Source: Symbiodinium kawagutii
Taxonomy: Eukaryota; Sar; Dinophyceae; Suessiales; Symbiodiniaceae
Length of the DNA: 64,000 nt
Direction: 5' to 3'
Assembly: GCA_009767595.1 (NCBI GenBank)
Contig: VSDK01001250.1
Span: forward strand, 111,584 to 175,583
Shown: positions 48,756-56,931 of the stretch, piece by piece
How the letters are laid out: each line of letters starts with the position of its first letter
Numbering within the stretch: position 1 is the stretch's first letter
Translations under genes and position numbers: made by a program
Notes under the pieces: model-generated
What the model was told of the DNA's origin: nothing
The model's database searches: none
What the model saw: the letters and a program-made list of their open reading frames with translations, nothing else

Positions 48756-51700
48756 TTAAATGTGAATTTTATTGCTTAATCCTCTATTGCATTCATAACA
48801 TAGTCCTTTGCAATTGCTTTTGAAGTGCGCTATTAGGCAGTCGTTGCGTTGAGCGCTAATATTGGATATTACATTTTTGCCATCATAATCTATAGTCAAA
48901 ACGCATCCACAACACTCACATTTGGTATTAATCAAATTCACCAACCAGCTTTCATCAATGTATTCATCACTGTCTATTTCTCTCCCTGCTTTCATATCCT
49001 GCTGTTTGTAATTCTTAATCTTGTTTGTTAAATAAGTATCCACCAACTCATTAACTATATCTTCTTCATCATTATTATATTTATAAAACTTTACCCTGTT
49101 AAAATCTTTAGCCCGACTGAGTGCAGTCCAAAACCAGTTCCTATCAGCAAATTTAAAGTTCCAATCATAAATGACAATGTCATCATCAACACTACAGCCC
49201 TGTTTAGAATGGGCTGTGTAGCAGTAAGCATATATGAAATATTTTCTCACCAAATCTATTTTTAGACAAATATTTTTGTCAGTGTTAAGGTGTCTCATTG
49301 TTATATTATCTCCGTCAATCTTAACCACTTCATATTTAAAATTCACATTGCATTTACCATTATCTAACTTTAAATACTTTTTACATAATAACTTTTCGCC
49401 CACAATATATTCATCCTTAATATGTTTCTTTTCTCTAATTGTTTTACTTACCTTTTTGCAGGTCTCATTTCTGTAGGCAATGTTATTATCTAATATTTCT
49501 ATTTTATCAGTCCATCTAAAATATTTATCAATCATAGCTTCAAAAGATGTATTTGTTTCAAATGTTAGCCTTTTAATCTCTGTCAATGTTTTTCTATCTT
49601 CTACATTCTTCAACCTTTTGCATTCATATAGCATAATGTTTTTATTGAATATTAAGTCTATGCAGTTGTCAGCATATTCTTCAAACCCTACTGTGTTGCA
49701 TAAATGCTCTGGGCTCTTAAGTTGCTTGGTGTCTCCTGTTGCTATTATAATCTTTTCTGGGTTCTTCTTTACAAAATTCCAAATCAAAGCCCACTTACTC
49801 ACATTATGAAAATAGATTTCATCAAATACTATCACATCAAACTCTGCATAGTCAAAGGGCTGTAGCCTACTTTCTTCACCAAATGCTATTGAAAAGAATT
49901 TGTTTATAGTAGCCCACTCACACCCACATTCTTGACCTAGCTCATTGGTAGGCACCACAAACAAAACTTTATAGCCTAGGTTCTCCATCCACTTGCATAT
50001 AAAACTCTTACCCGTGCCCGGCACAAAGCCCCCAATCATCAACCTGCCATAAGGCAAAATATTTTGTTTAACAATCTTAGCTGTATCCCATTCATCCTCT
50101 ACAGGTAATGTCTCACACACAGGCTCTACTATATCAACCTGCTTATTAACCATTGTTGTATATTTTTTATAGGGTATGTCAAAGTCCAATTCATTCCTCC
50201 AATCCCCAAAGTCAGCGCCAAATTTAATTAGACTTTTAGCCTTCTCTAAATCACTTTTCCTAATTACGAAGGCATCAGTTTTCACTGAATATACTTGCAC
50301 TTGGTTTTTCATCAATGCACCGTAGGCACAATACATTTTAAAGTTATGCTGTTGTAAAAGTAACTCTTTCAAAAATCTATATCCATTGGTTAAAGTGGCT
50401 TCATCCGTCACACTCCAAATGTAATAAGTTCCTACTGTTTTTTCTATTTGGTTGATATTGCCATCCTTATCTTCATCCATATATTCCTCAATATCTGTTA
50501 TTACATTAATCCTTCCACCATACATCTCCTTGTAGTAAAAAGCATCACTGATGCTTTTGAAAGTAAAAGACTTTTGAACTGTATTGCTTCCTTTTTCCAG
50601 CTTACCGAAATTGACATTAGCAATAAGTTTTTTAACGGCCTTATCTACATCATTATCATCAGGGCTAATTTTCTCATCCCACAGTTTCTTGATGAGTGCT
50701 TCATAATTTACTTTGTATGTGTTAGATGGCGTTTTATAGTATAATATTTCAACACTGTCTAAATGGTGCTTTAAGAACTTACCATATATTAAACAATGGG
50801 TTTTGTTAAACATCAAATTTCTTTTCTTGCTTTTGACATAATATAAAGTCAGCTCATTCATTGTCTTAACATTATGTTTATCAGCATCATACCTTCTCCA
50901 AATATCAAACTCACTAAACACCGGAACTTTCTTGATGCTGATGAATGCTGAAGTAAATGCTTTTCTTACATCAATCTCAGTCAAATCGGGTTTTCTCAAT
51001 TTATCTTTGCCATAATCTTTAAGCATACCACAGGGCACAATTGTCCTTGTGCTTTCTAGTATCTTTAAATCATCATCTGTATAAAATGATTTATGAGATG
51101 GACTGAATAGCTCCTTACCAAAATGAAACATAGCACTATTCATTTTGTTGAATATAGTTGCGTCATCAAAAACACAGTAAGCATCCAGTGCATCAGTCAC
51201 CATATTTTGATTTTTGATGTTGAATACTACTTTTTTTAATTTGAGTTTCATAGATGTAATCTGCGTTTGATATACGACTTTTGGATTGTATCCGGCCTTT
51301 GTTAAATCACAAAAGATTTTGTTAAGGTCATTTTCAGCGTGTATTAGGTTAAATTCATTTTGTTTTTCTGCTTTGGGTTTTGCATTATTCTCCTTCAGAA
51401 TTGTCAGGATGTCATTTATATCACTAAATACCTTATATTCAATGGGTGTTTCGTTCCTGATGGGTATGTAATTTGGGGATGCATTCAGGCAAAGGTTCTT
51501 TTCAATGTTTGATGTTGCTAAGCTCATTGTATTGCTGTTGAGGGTGTATATGTGATTGTCACACATCATACCGAAAAAAACGGGTATGTTTTTGTTTTTT
51601 ATCTCGGGGTCATAAGTGTAGATTTTTTTACCTACAATGCTGTAAATCCTGACTGGAAACCTGAAGTATTCAAAAACCGGTATCATATCATTTATTGAAG

Positions 51701-52751
51701 CTCCCCGCTCTTTAAACTCTTCTTCAGTCTTGCCTATCATCTTTATAATCTTCTCTCTTGTCATTCTTTTGCTTTCCCACTTCTTGGGGTTCATTAATGT
51801 GGTGTGGTAATGGTCTATCAGTGAGTTTATCCAACATTCACCCTTTTTATGTAGGTCATTTTTTATTGCATCAGTGAATTCAGGTTTCATTAAGTCTAGG
51901 TCTGTGTCTATGTATCTGTGGTAGATGCTTATGTCATCAGCATCTCTTAAGTTTCTCTCCCTGTCAGTTGCTCTTTCGGCTTGACCTTGACCTGATACAT
52001 TTGTATTACCTAATATTTTAATTGCTGTTGCATAACCTTGGATTTGGGGATATGTGCTTCTAAAATTCTTGTTTGAATTCAACAGCTTCAAAAAAGTTTT
52101 GTTGAAAAGCTCTGTGTCGTGGATGACTTCAACTTGTCTAGTCTTTTGTTGTAATCTTCTTCTTTTGGGGGGCTCTTTTGGCATCATATTAGCTTCCCTG
52201 AATGCTTCTACGGTTGCTCTTTGTGTGTATTCTTCCTTTGTTATATCCTTTCTTTTCAGTTGCTTATTCAACATAGTAAGGTAAGCACTGTATGGGTCTT
52301 TAACTAAATACTTGTTGGTTAAGTTGGTTGGTATTCTGTCTGCCTCACTGGATTTTACTATAATCTGCTGGGGGTCTGGTATAATCAGCTTATGTTTGAT
52401 GTCATAGTCATCAGTAAAGCCGTCTCTACCTGTTCCTGTAGTGGCACGACCATAAACTAAAAATGAAATTGCATAATCCTGCTTAACATTGGTTCTCATT
52501 CTTTCGCCTAGTTCAGCATTGTCTCTCCATTTGGAAGCCTTCCTTTCAAATCTTTTGATAGCAAATGTAACTGTTCTCTTGTTGTCACTTTTCAAATCCT
52601 TTATTAGGTTTTGAGCGGTGGTAATGTTGGATATTTTTCTATCACTGTATAGGTCAATGATTTCTTGTATTATATCTCTCACTCTCTCACTTGCTCCAGC
52701 CCTTAGACCTCTCAAAAACCTAACTCTTCTTTCTATAGTTTTTGATGGCAT
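48756..52751 (-). CDS. DNA polymerase B - SF1 helicase - HNH-like fusion protein
   Basis: The main replication protein, 1331 residues. Residues 1-300 are basic and unassigned. Residues 304-405 (GECWINSLIDHY to DNHIYTLN) carry a Cys306/His400 pair resembling an OTU-like or papain-like fold. Residues 590-830 hold divergent family B polymerase motifs: A with D594 (EIDVRKAF), B at 707-720 (KKLIANVNFGKLEK) and C at 821-829 (YSVKTDAFV), where the usual first Asp is Lys. No 3'-5' exonuclease motif is apparent. Residues 905-1220 are an SF1 helicase: Walker A GGFVPGTGKS (907-916), Walker B VFDE (975-978), GDTKQ (1006-1010) and TALSRAKD (1209-1216). Residues 1276-1325 have paired CxxC sites, QRND and H1309 like endonuclease VII/HNH tails. 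It is intact and starts with an ATG after an AT palindrome. Confidence 0.85.
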   Translation of the reverse strand: MPSKTIERRVRFLRGLRAGASERVRDIIQEIIDLYSDRKISNITTAQNLIKDLKSDNKRTVTFAIKRFERKASKWRDNAELGERMRTNVKQDYAISFLVYGRATTGTGRDGFTDDYDIKHKLIIPDPQQIIVKSSEADRIPTNLTNKYLVKDPYSAYLTMLNKQLKRKDITKEEYTQRATVEAFREANMMPKEPPKRRRLQQKTRQVEVIHDTELFNKTFLKLLNSNKNFRSTYPQIQGYATAIKILGNTNVSGQGQAERATDRERNLRDADDISIYHRYIDTDLDLMKPEFTDAIKNDLHKKGECWINSLIDHYHTTLMNPKKWESKRMTREKIIKMIGKTEEEFKERGASINDMIPVFEYFRFPVRIYSIVGKKIYTYDPEIKNKNIPVFFGMMCDNHIYTLNSNTMSLATSNIEKNLCLNASPNYIPIRNETPIEYKVFSDINDILTILKENNAKPKAEKQNEFNLIHAENDLNKIFCDLTKAGYNPKVVYQTQITSMKLKLKKVVFNIKNQNMVTDALDAYCVFDDATIFNKMNSAMFHFGKELFSPSHKSFYTDDDLKILESTRTIVPCGMLKDYGKDKLRKPDLTEIDVRKAFTSAFISIKKVPVFSEFDIWRRYDADKHNVKTMNELTLYYVKSKKRNLMFNKTHCLIYGKFLKHHLDSVEILYYKTPSNTYKVNYEALIKKLWDEKISPDDNDVDKAVKKLIANVNFGKLEKGSNTVQKSFTFKSISDAFYYKEMYGGRINVITDIEEYMDEDKDGNINQIEKTVGTYYIWSVTDEATLTNGYRFLKELLLQQHNFKMYCAYGALMKNQVQVYSVKTDAFVIRKSDLEKAKSLIKFGADFGDWRNELDFDIPYKKYTTMVNKQVDIVEPVCETLPVEDEWDTAKIVKQNILPYGRLMIGGFVPGTGKSFICKWMENLGYKVLFVVPTNELGQECGCEWATINKFFSIAFGEESRLQPFDYAEFDVIVFDEIYFHNVSKWALIWNFVKKNPEKIIIATGDTKQLKSPEHLCNTVGFEEYADNCIDLIFNKNIMLYECKRLKNVEDRKTLTEIKRLTFETNTSFEAMIDKYFRWTDKIEILDNNIAYRNETCKKVSKTIREKKHIKDEYIVGEKLLCKKYLKLDNGKCNVNFKYEVVKIDGDNITMRHLNTDKNICLKIDLVRKYFIYAYCYTAHSKQGCSVDDDIVIYDWNFKFADRNWFWTALSRAKDFNRVKFYKYNNDEEDIVNELVDTYLTNKIKNYKQQDMKAGREIDSDEYIDESWLVNLINTKCECCGCVLTIDYDGKNVISNISAQRNDCLIAHFKSNCKGLCYECNRGLSNKIHI

Positions 52752-52785
52752 TATAATATAGTATATTATATTATAATGATATCCT

Positions 52786-52803
52786 TTTAAGTGGTTTAAG
52801 AAA
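52786..52803 (-). promoter_or_regulatory. putative early-type promoter motif, copy 2
   Basis: TTTAAGTGGTTTAAGAAA, 35 nt upstream of the polymerase-helicase ATG. An AT-rich palindrome (about 52751-52778, TATAATATA words) lies between it and the start. Confidence 0.5.
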
Positions 52804-52814
52804 TTTATATTTAT

Positions 52815-53072
52815 TTACTCAGAACTTTCAGCACTCACCCCCCTCAGTCTATGACACTTCATTGTTTTTTGGTGGATTTTCATTTTCTCTTTAGAAACTA
52901 CAGTGCCACACAACTCACAAGGTGTTTTGACACTTAATACTTTTCTGTAGTATTCCCTGTGGTATAGTCTATTGTATTTTGTTAGGTTTTGTTTTTTATC
53001 AACATCAATCTCAATAAGTGGTTTGATAATGACATAACCGTCTTCATCAATTTCTCTATTCAACAAACTCAT
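52815..53072 (-). CDS. small C2H2-like zinc-finger protein
   Basis: An 85-residue protein with one zinc-finger-like motif: C52-x2-C55 (CELCGTVVS), H67 and C73/H74 (IHQKTMKCH). The finger resembles the C-terminus of the GIY-YIG protein at 58754-59449 (CECGTVVSRGYLTEHKKTNK), suggesting a shared DNA- or protein-binding module within this virus. The preceding part has KYNRLYHREYYRKVL, which is basic and aromatic. It could be a replication accessory or transcription factor. A motif related to the early-type promoter lies 31 nt upstream (53103-53119). Confidence 0.75.
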   Translation of the reverse strand: MSLLNREIDEDGYVIIKPLIEIDVDKKQNLTKYNRLYHREYYRKVLSVKTPCELCGTVVSKEKMKIHQKTMKCHRLRGVSAESSE

Positions 53073-53102
53073 ACTAATCTTATAAAATATAGGTGATGTT
53101 TC

Positions 53103-53119
53103 TTTAGGTAGTTTAAACT
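53103..53119 (-). promoter_or_regulatory. putative early-type promoter motif, weaker copy 3
   Basis: TTTAGGTAGTTTAAACT is a diverged form of the motif at 47779 and 52786. It is 31 nt from the ATG of the zinc-finger gene, the same spacing as copy 1. Confidence 0.4.
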
Positions 53120-53135
53120 TATATACTTCATAATA

Positions 53136-54368
53136 TTATTTTTTTGAACTCATTCTACTGCTTCTGCTTCTTGATGTTGCTCTTGATGATGCTCTTGATG
53201 GTGCTCTTGTTGATTGTGGTGATGTCGGGACTGGTATTGACTGGGGGGATGTAGGAACACTTGAGGCTGATGAGACTGATGAATTGACTGTTTGGGGTGG
53301 GGCTGATGAATGCACTGTTTGGGGTGGGGCTGATGAATGCACTGTTTGGGGTAAGGAACTATTAACACTGACTACTTCTAAATCGTTTTCATTAACATTA
53401 TTATGTGGGTTATTCATTGTTGCTATTGCTAATGCTTCATTATGACCTTGTGAAGTGTTTGATGTAACATATTCAGGAACGGGAACAGGTGTATCTTCTT
53501 CTTCATTGCTATGATGGCTACCTACAGTTGCTTCTGCTAAAGTATCCGCCAAATACATTGTAAGATTTGCTGTTGCTATTGAACTATTCATTGCAAATTC
53601 TGCTAGTCTAAAACCTCTCTTTACATTTCTACTTAAAAAATTATCATCATCTTCATTGCCTTCTTTATCCTTATTTAAATCATCTTTGTCTAGAATAGGA
53701 ACTGTTTCAACTTGACCTTGAACATATGTCCTAGGTCTAGGTGGTTGTGTTGTATCGCTATCAGTGTCTCCAGAAGGTAATGGAAAATATTGTGGTGCTA
53801 CTCTTGGTGGTTGAATGTTTGCTAGTTGCTCTGCTAGTGTTTGTTGTGTTTGTTTTGCTACTTCTTGTGCGTGGTTTGTTGCAGTTTCTTGTCTTCTTTG
53901 TGATATTGTGTTTAATCTTTGTGTTAGTTCAGTGTGTAGTTGTGTTCCCTGTGTCATCCTTGTTTGTGGTGGTGCATTTGATAAAGGAGTTGCAAAACCA
54001 CTTACCCCTTCGGCATCAACTTGCATAGGGTCTTGATGTGCTATTGTTGGTGATTGTAATGGTAATGTTCTAAAGCGTTCAGTGTGAAATGTTCTACCTG
54101 CTGTTCTAGCATTTTTTCTTAATAACATTTCATTCATTTGTCTTAATAACAATCTTTCTTGTTCGTCCTTTAGTTCTTCTAGATAATTAGAACCGTCAGA
54201 GAAACTACCCTCTGGTGAATTTCTAAAAAAAGTAGCATCTCTATTGGGTAAGGGGGTTCCTAATGTTTTGTTTTCATCCAGTAACCCTATAACTTCATCA
54301 TATGTAGGGCGCCTACGTAATCCTAGATGACTAAACTTATTGACATTTTCTAACTTTGCTGTCATCAT
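53136..54368 (-). CDS. putative virion core or scaffold protein, low-complexity C-terminus
   Basis: A 410-residue protein of unknown family, placed directly after the major capsid gene block. The N-terminal third is charged and helical (EELKDEQERLLLRQMNEMLL). The middle is Gln/Pro-rich (QTQQTLAEQLANIQPP). Residues about 245-280 form a less polar helix (KRGFRLAEFAMNSSIATANL). The C-terminus has a 9-residue tandem repeat (PQTVHSSAP, about 2.5 copies, from a 27-bp DNA repeat at 53281-53355) and ends in a basic Ser/Arg tail (RASSRATSRSRSSRMSSKK) suited to binding DNA. Its ATG overlaps the stop of the upstream 108-aa gene by 4 nt (ATGA). A second in-frame ATG follows at once. Confidence 0.75.
   Translation of the reverse strand: MMTAKLENVNKFSHLGLRRRPTYDEVIGLLDENKTLGTPLPNRDATFFRNSPEGSFSDGSNYLEELKDEQERLLLRQMNEMLLRKNARTAGRTFHTERFRTLPLQSPTIAHQDPMQVDAEGVSGFATPLSNAPPQTRMTQGTQLHTELTQRLNTISQRRQETATNHAQEVAKQTQQTLAEQLANIQPPRVAPQYFPLPSGDTDSDTTQPPRPRTYVQGQVETVPILDKDDLNKDKEGNEDDDNFLSRNVKRGFRLAEFAMNSSIATANLTMYLADTLAEATVGSHHSNEEEDTPVPVPEYVTSNTSQGHNEALAIATMNNPHNNVNENDLEVVSVNSSLPQTVHSSAPPQTVHSSAPPQTVNSSVSSASSVPTSPQSIPVPTSPQSTRAPSRASSRATSRSRSSRMSSKK
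53281..53355 (-). repeat. 27-bp coding tandem repeat
   Basis: The unit TGTTTGGGGTGGGGCTGATG plus seven bases repeats about 2.7 times and encodes PQTVHSSAP/PQTVNSS in the 410-aa protein. Nearby, at 53170-53215, a 15-bp degenerate repeat encodes the Ser/Arg tail. Confidence 0.85.
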
Positions 54369-54691
54369 TGCATTCCAAATCTTAATCTTCTAAATTGCTC
54401 TTGCTGTCTATGTAATTGTTCTATTGAATTATGATTTAAATTGTCTCGTTGTATTTCATTACTCATTCTATCTGCTTGATTTCTATAATTAACTCTTTCA
54501 TTTGATAGTCTTAAATCATTTTGATAAGTTAATATTTTTTCTCTAGTTTCATTTCTATCTAGTTGTTCTTTTAGCCAAGCAACATATTTTGTGTCCTGAT
54601 GTTTAAACATCCCTGTTCCTATTGCTTTGCCAGTTAGTTGGTTCATCTTTGCTCTCCATTTCATTGGTATTTTCTTCTTCTTTTGTAACAT
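54365..54691 (-). CDS. small basic protein, 108 aa
   Basis: It begins MLQKKKKIPMKWRAKMNQLT, strongly basic, then becomes a charged helical segment (LKEQLDRNETREKILTYQND, LHRQQEQFRRLRF) that looks like a coiled coil. No family is recognised. TCTAA lies 20 nt upstream of the ATG (54707-54711), the late-type promoter seen before the capsid genes, so it is probably a virion component. Its stop overlaps the start of the 410-aa gene, implying translation coupling or, less likely, a single gene split by an error. Confidence 0.7.
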   Translation of the reverse strand: MLQKKKKIPMKWRAKMNQLTGKAIGTGMFKHQDTKYVAWLKEQLDRNETREKILTYQNDLRLSNERVNYRNQADRMSNEIQRDNLNHNSIEQLHRQQEQFRRLRFGMQ

Positions 54692-54706
54692 TAGTATATA
54701 ATTATT

Positions 54707-54711
54707 TTAGA
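54707..54711 (-). promoter_or_regulatory. TCTAA late-type promoter, 108-aa gene
   Basis: TCTAA (TTAGA on the plus strand) in an AT-rich context, 20 nt before the ATG at 54691. Confidence 0.55.
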
Positions 54712-54751
54712 AAATAATATTTCTAATCGTAAAAAGCCTTTGGCTATTTAG

Positions 54752-54768
54752 GATTGACTGCGTCAATC
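54752..54768. terminator. hairpin overlapping the major capsid stop codon
   Basis: GATTGAC-TGC-GTCAATC is a perfect 7-bp stem with a 3-base loop and includes the TGA of the capsid gene (54763-54765). Two weaker hairpins flank it: AGCC-TTT-GGCT (54735-54745) and AGCGA-CCCA-TCGCT. Mimivirus-type viruses end transcripts at hairpins, so a similar 3'-end signal is plausible here, but this is inference. Confidence 0.4.
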
Positions 54769-56385
54769 GTAAATTAGCGACCCATCGCTTCTGATTTCTA
54801 AAATGCTTTCATTCACCAGATGGACAAAAATTTCTTGGATTTCCTCTGCAGGGTCTAATGCTCCTTCAGTTCCTTTTAATTTAAATGTAATCAATGAGCC
54901 CATCTTAGTATTCTGGCCTGTAAAATTAACTGATGTCATTTTTTCCATTGATACGGCTATTACAAATTTGTTACTTCTATATTGATTATAACTGATATTC
55001 AAACTGTTTTGTTCTGGATTTACTAGATTAACTGTGCGTCGCAAAAAGTAGAAGGCTTCACTTAAACTCTGGCATTCAAATTCGGGATACTTCTTATTTC
55101 CAATTTGCATTTGCCAACTTAATGCCCTTGTGCTGTCGGCAAATCCTTGTCCTACTTCTTCAGGAACTGTGTTGGGGTTCATTCCATCATTAATTTCACT
55201 GTTTATCATTGCATTGTAGAAATAATTCCAACGCTTATGTAAATAATTATCGGGTCTGTAATAGTTGTATCTTAAACCAGTTTTAGGTTGTCGGTATAAT
55301 GTAATGAATGCGTGTGATAATTTTGAAGCTGATTTTACAATATTCATATTTATTTCTCCACCTCCAGTATTGAATGTTTGTGTGATTGTATGGTATTGAG
55401 GCACTACCATTTTTAAAGAAGTTCCAGATAATAATGCAGAAGTGATAGAGTTATCAACGGTATTATCAAGTGAAATTGTATCTGCACGAATGAAGCAGGA
55501 TGTTAAAACCCAGTCATCACCAGTTGCAGTATTACCATCTTGGAAGTAATAACCGTTTCTATCAGTTTGTGTTACTCCATCACCGGCAGGAACAATAATA
55601 GGCTCATCTCCATTACTAACTACTGTAAATTCTAATTCCAATGGTGCTACACGAAGAGGTAAATCATAATTATTCTCTAATAATCCACATACTGGTTTAT
55701 GTCCTAATCTTACTTTACCATTATTGCCCGGAATACCTGATACAGTATGTCTAGTTGGACGACTTCCTAATCTACCGTATTCATTATGGTCTCCATTCAT
55801 ATATCCATTAATTATTGCTTTAGGGTCTCCATTTGTTCCTGCTCCATCTGTCTTACCTTCTGTTGCTTTACCTGGGTCTCCTGCTACTCTTCCATCTTCA
55901 ATACTGTCTAACTGCACCATATTATCAAGTCCATTGGCATATTTATGGTAATCGCAATCCCAACTGGGGTTGGCTGAGAATTCAATGTCATCCATTTCAT
56001 TTACATCTTTAGATTTAAAAGACTTATACAATTCACAATGTCGGTTATATTCTACAATATCTTGAACTAATTGCCCTGCTACAGTTGCTCGGTATCTGTT
56101 GAAGAAGGCGTGCATACCACCCAAAGGTCTTAAGAATTTAGCACGGTCACCATTTCTGTTTTGAAGTGTTGCAAACAATCTTACACTGGATAAGTCTAAG
56201 TATTGGTTAGCATCACCTGAAATATAAAATCTGATATTTTTATTGTCCCGTGGTGAGTAGATTGAAGCACCTGATGGGAAGTAATTTACTTGCCGGCGCT
56301 CTGTGATAAATTGTGCTGTTTGGGGTAATCCAAAGTTAAGTTCGGGAATATCTACATCTTGACTTTCTGCCACTAAATTATCCAT
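54763..56385 (-). CDS. major capsid protein, double-jelly-roll type
   Basis: A 540-residue protein that would build the icosahedral shell as trimers. The N-terminal pattern (RRQVNYFPSGASIY, then IRFYISGDANQYLDLSSVRL) and the C-terminal pattern (YRSNKFVIAVSMEKM, LITFKLKG) are typical of major capsid proteins of polinton-like viruses and virophages. Size and position beside other virion genes agree. There is no catalytic motif, signal peptide or membrane span. The fold is inferred from pattern, not from a computed alignment. TCTAA lies 21 nt before the ATG. A hairpin overlaps the stop. The gene is intact, so the insertion may be recent or still functional. Confidence 0.85.
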   Translation of the reverse strand: MDNLVAESQDVDIPELNFGLPQTAQFITERRQVNYFPSGASIYSPRDNKNIRFYISGDANQYLDLSSVRLFATLQNRNGDRAKFLRPLGGMHAFFNRYRATVAGQLVQDIVEYNRHCELYKSFKSKDVNEMDDIEFSANPSWDCDYHKYANGLDNMVQLDSIEDGRVAGDPGKATEGKTDGAGTNGDPKAIINGYMNGDHNEYGRLGSRPTRHTVSGIPGNNGKVRLGHKPVCGLLENNYDLPLRVAPLELEFTVVSNGDEPIIVPAGDGVTQTDRNGYYFQDGNTATGDDWVLTSCFIRADTISLDNTVDNSITSALLSGTSLKMVVPQYHTITQTFNTGGGEINMNIVKSASKLSHAFITLYRQPKTGLRYNYYRPDNYLHKRWNYFYNAMINSEINDGMNPNTVPEEVGQGFADSTRALSWQMQIGNKKYPEFECQSLSEAFYFLRRTVNLVNPEQNSLNISYNQYRSNKFVIAVSMEKMTSVNFTGQNTKMGSLITFKLKGTEGALDPAEEIQEIFVHLVNESILEIRSDGSLIYD

Positions 56386-56401
56386 AACTTATATGATTAA
56401 T

Positions 56402-56406
56402 TTAGA
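56402..56406 (-). promoter_or_regulatory. TCTAA late-type promoter, major capsid gene
   Basis: AAAAATCTAAATTAATCAT on the coding strand; TCTAA starts 21 nt before the ATG at 56385. Confidence 0.6.
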
Positions 56407-56411
56407 TTTTT

Positions 56412-56645
56412 TTATTTTTTAGATTTATTATTAATATTATTTTTGTTTTGATGAGGAGTTAATTTTATATCATTTCTAGATTTTTTATTTAATATTTCTA
56501 TATCATTTTCTTCAACCAATTTCTTTATTACTTCATATTCTCTTGCCGGTTCTTTCATTGCCTTCTCTAGTTTTCTATAACTAGAATTACCTTTATTAAA
56601 TAGTGTAGGTTGTTGTTGGTTGATTATCATCTTTCTGTGGAACAT
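56412..56645 (-). CDS. hypothetical small protein, 77 aa
   Basis: It starts MFHRKMIINQQQPTLFNKGN, is lysine- and asparagine-rich, and ends in a basic tail (KNNINNKSKK). No motif is recognised. Only 26 bp separate its stop from the major capsid ATG, and it reads in the same direction. A 17-bp perfect inverted repeat lies immediately upstream (56644-56679) and contains TCTAA 24 nt before the ATG. Confidence 0.55.
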   Translation of the reverse strand: MFHRKMIINQQQPTLFNKGNSSYRKLEKAMKEPAREYEVIKKLVEENDIEILNKKSRNDIKLTPHQNKNNINNKSKK

Positions 56646-56679
56646 TATTATTATCTAACAAATGTTAGATAATAATAAT
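56644..56679. promoter_or_regulatory. 17-bp perfect palindrome upstream of the 77-aa gene
   Basis: ATTATTATTATCTAACA (56644-56660) and TGTTAGATAATAATAAT (56663-56679) are exact reverse complements with a 2-base centre. The arm GTTAGATAATAATAAT is repeated exactly at 63928-63943 in another hairpin. Both arms contain TCTAA, so the site could direct transcription both ways or terminate the upstream gene. Confidence 0.55.
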
Positions 56680-56700
56680 CTTCAAAATCCAAAAATCAAA

Positions 56701-56892
56701 TTATTCAATTTGTTTTTCGGTATTTTTAACATTATTATTAAAATGCTCTAGAATATTTTTTGCTTCACTTTCATTAGTTAAGGTCTCTAGTAATTCATAA
56801 ATATTATTTATTTGCTTATTTTGTGTATCCGCTCTCAACTTTAATTCATTCACATCCTTTTCTAAAACATTAGTGCAACAATACCAAAGCAT
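56701..56892 (-). CDS. hypothetical small coiled-coil protein, 63 aa
   Basis: A short protein beginning MLWYCCTNVLEKDVNELKLR, with Leu/Ile-spaced charged sequence (NKQINNIYELLETLTNESEA) typical of a coiled coil. The first residues are Trp/Cys-rich and might be lipid- or disulfide-linked. No family is recognised. It lies between the lipase-like gene and the 77-aa gene, all in one direction. It has a TATAAT-like stretch but no TCTAA upstream. Confidence 0.55.
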   Translation of the reverse strand: MLWYCCTNVLEKDVNELKLRADTQNKQINNIYELLETLTNESEAKNILEHFNNNVKNTEKQIE

Positions 56893-56931
56893 ATTATAAT
56901 AATATATATTTAATTATTTAATTATTTAATA

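Noticed and set aside
49234..49809. Plus-strand hydrophobic frames opposite the polymerase gene
   Set aside because: Shadows of the 1331-aa minus-strand gene. Leu/Phe/Ser-rich composition is typical of the antisense of an AT-rich, Lys/Asp-rich gene.
48756..52751. Reading the replication protein as a typical protein-primed Polinton polymerase with an N-terminal exonuclease
   Set aside because: No DxE-type exonuclease motif could be found in the expected region, and motif C is altered. It is described as a divergent family B polymerase instead.
53741..54036. Plus-strand Val/Leu/Cys-rich frames opposite the 410-aa gene
   Set aside because: Antisense shadows of a Gln/Asn/Thr-rich coding sequence.
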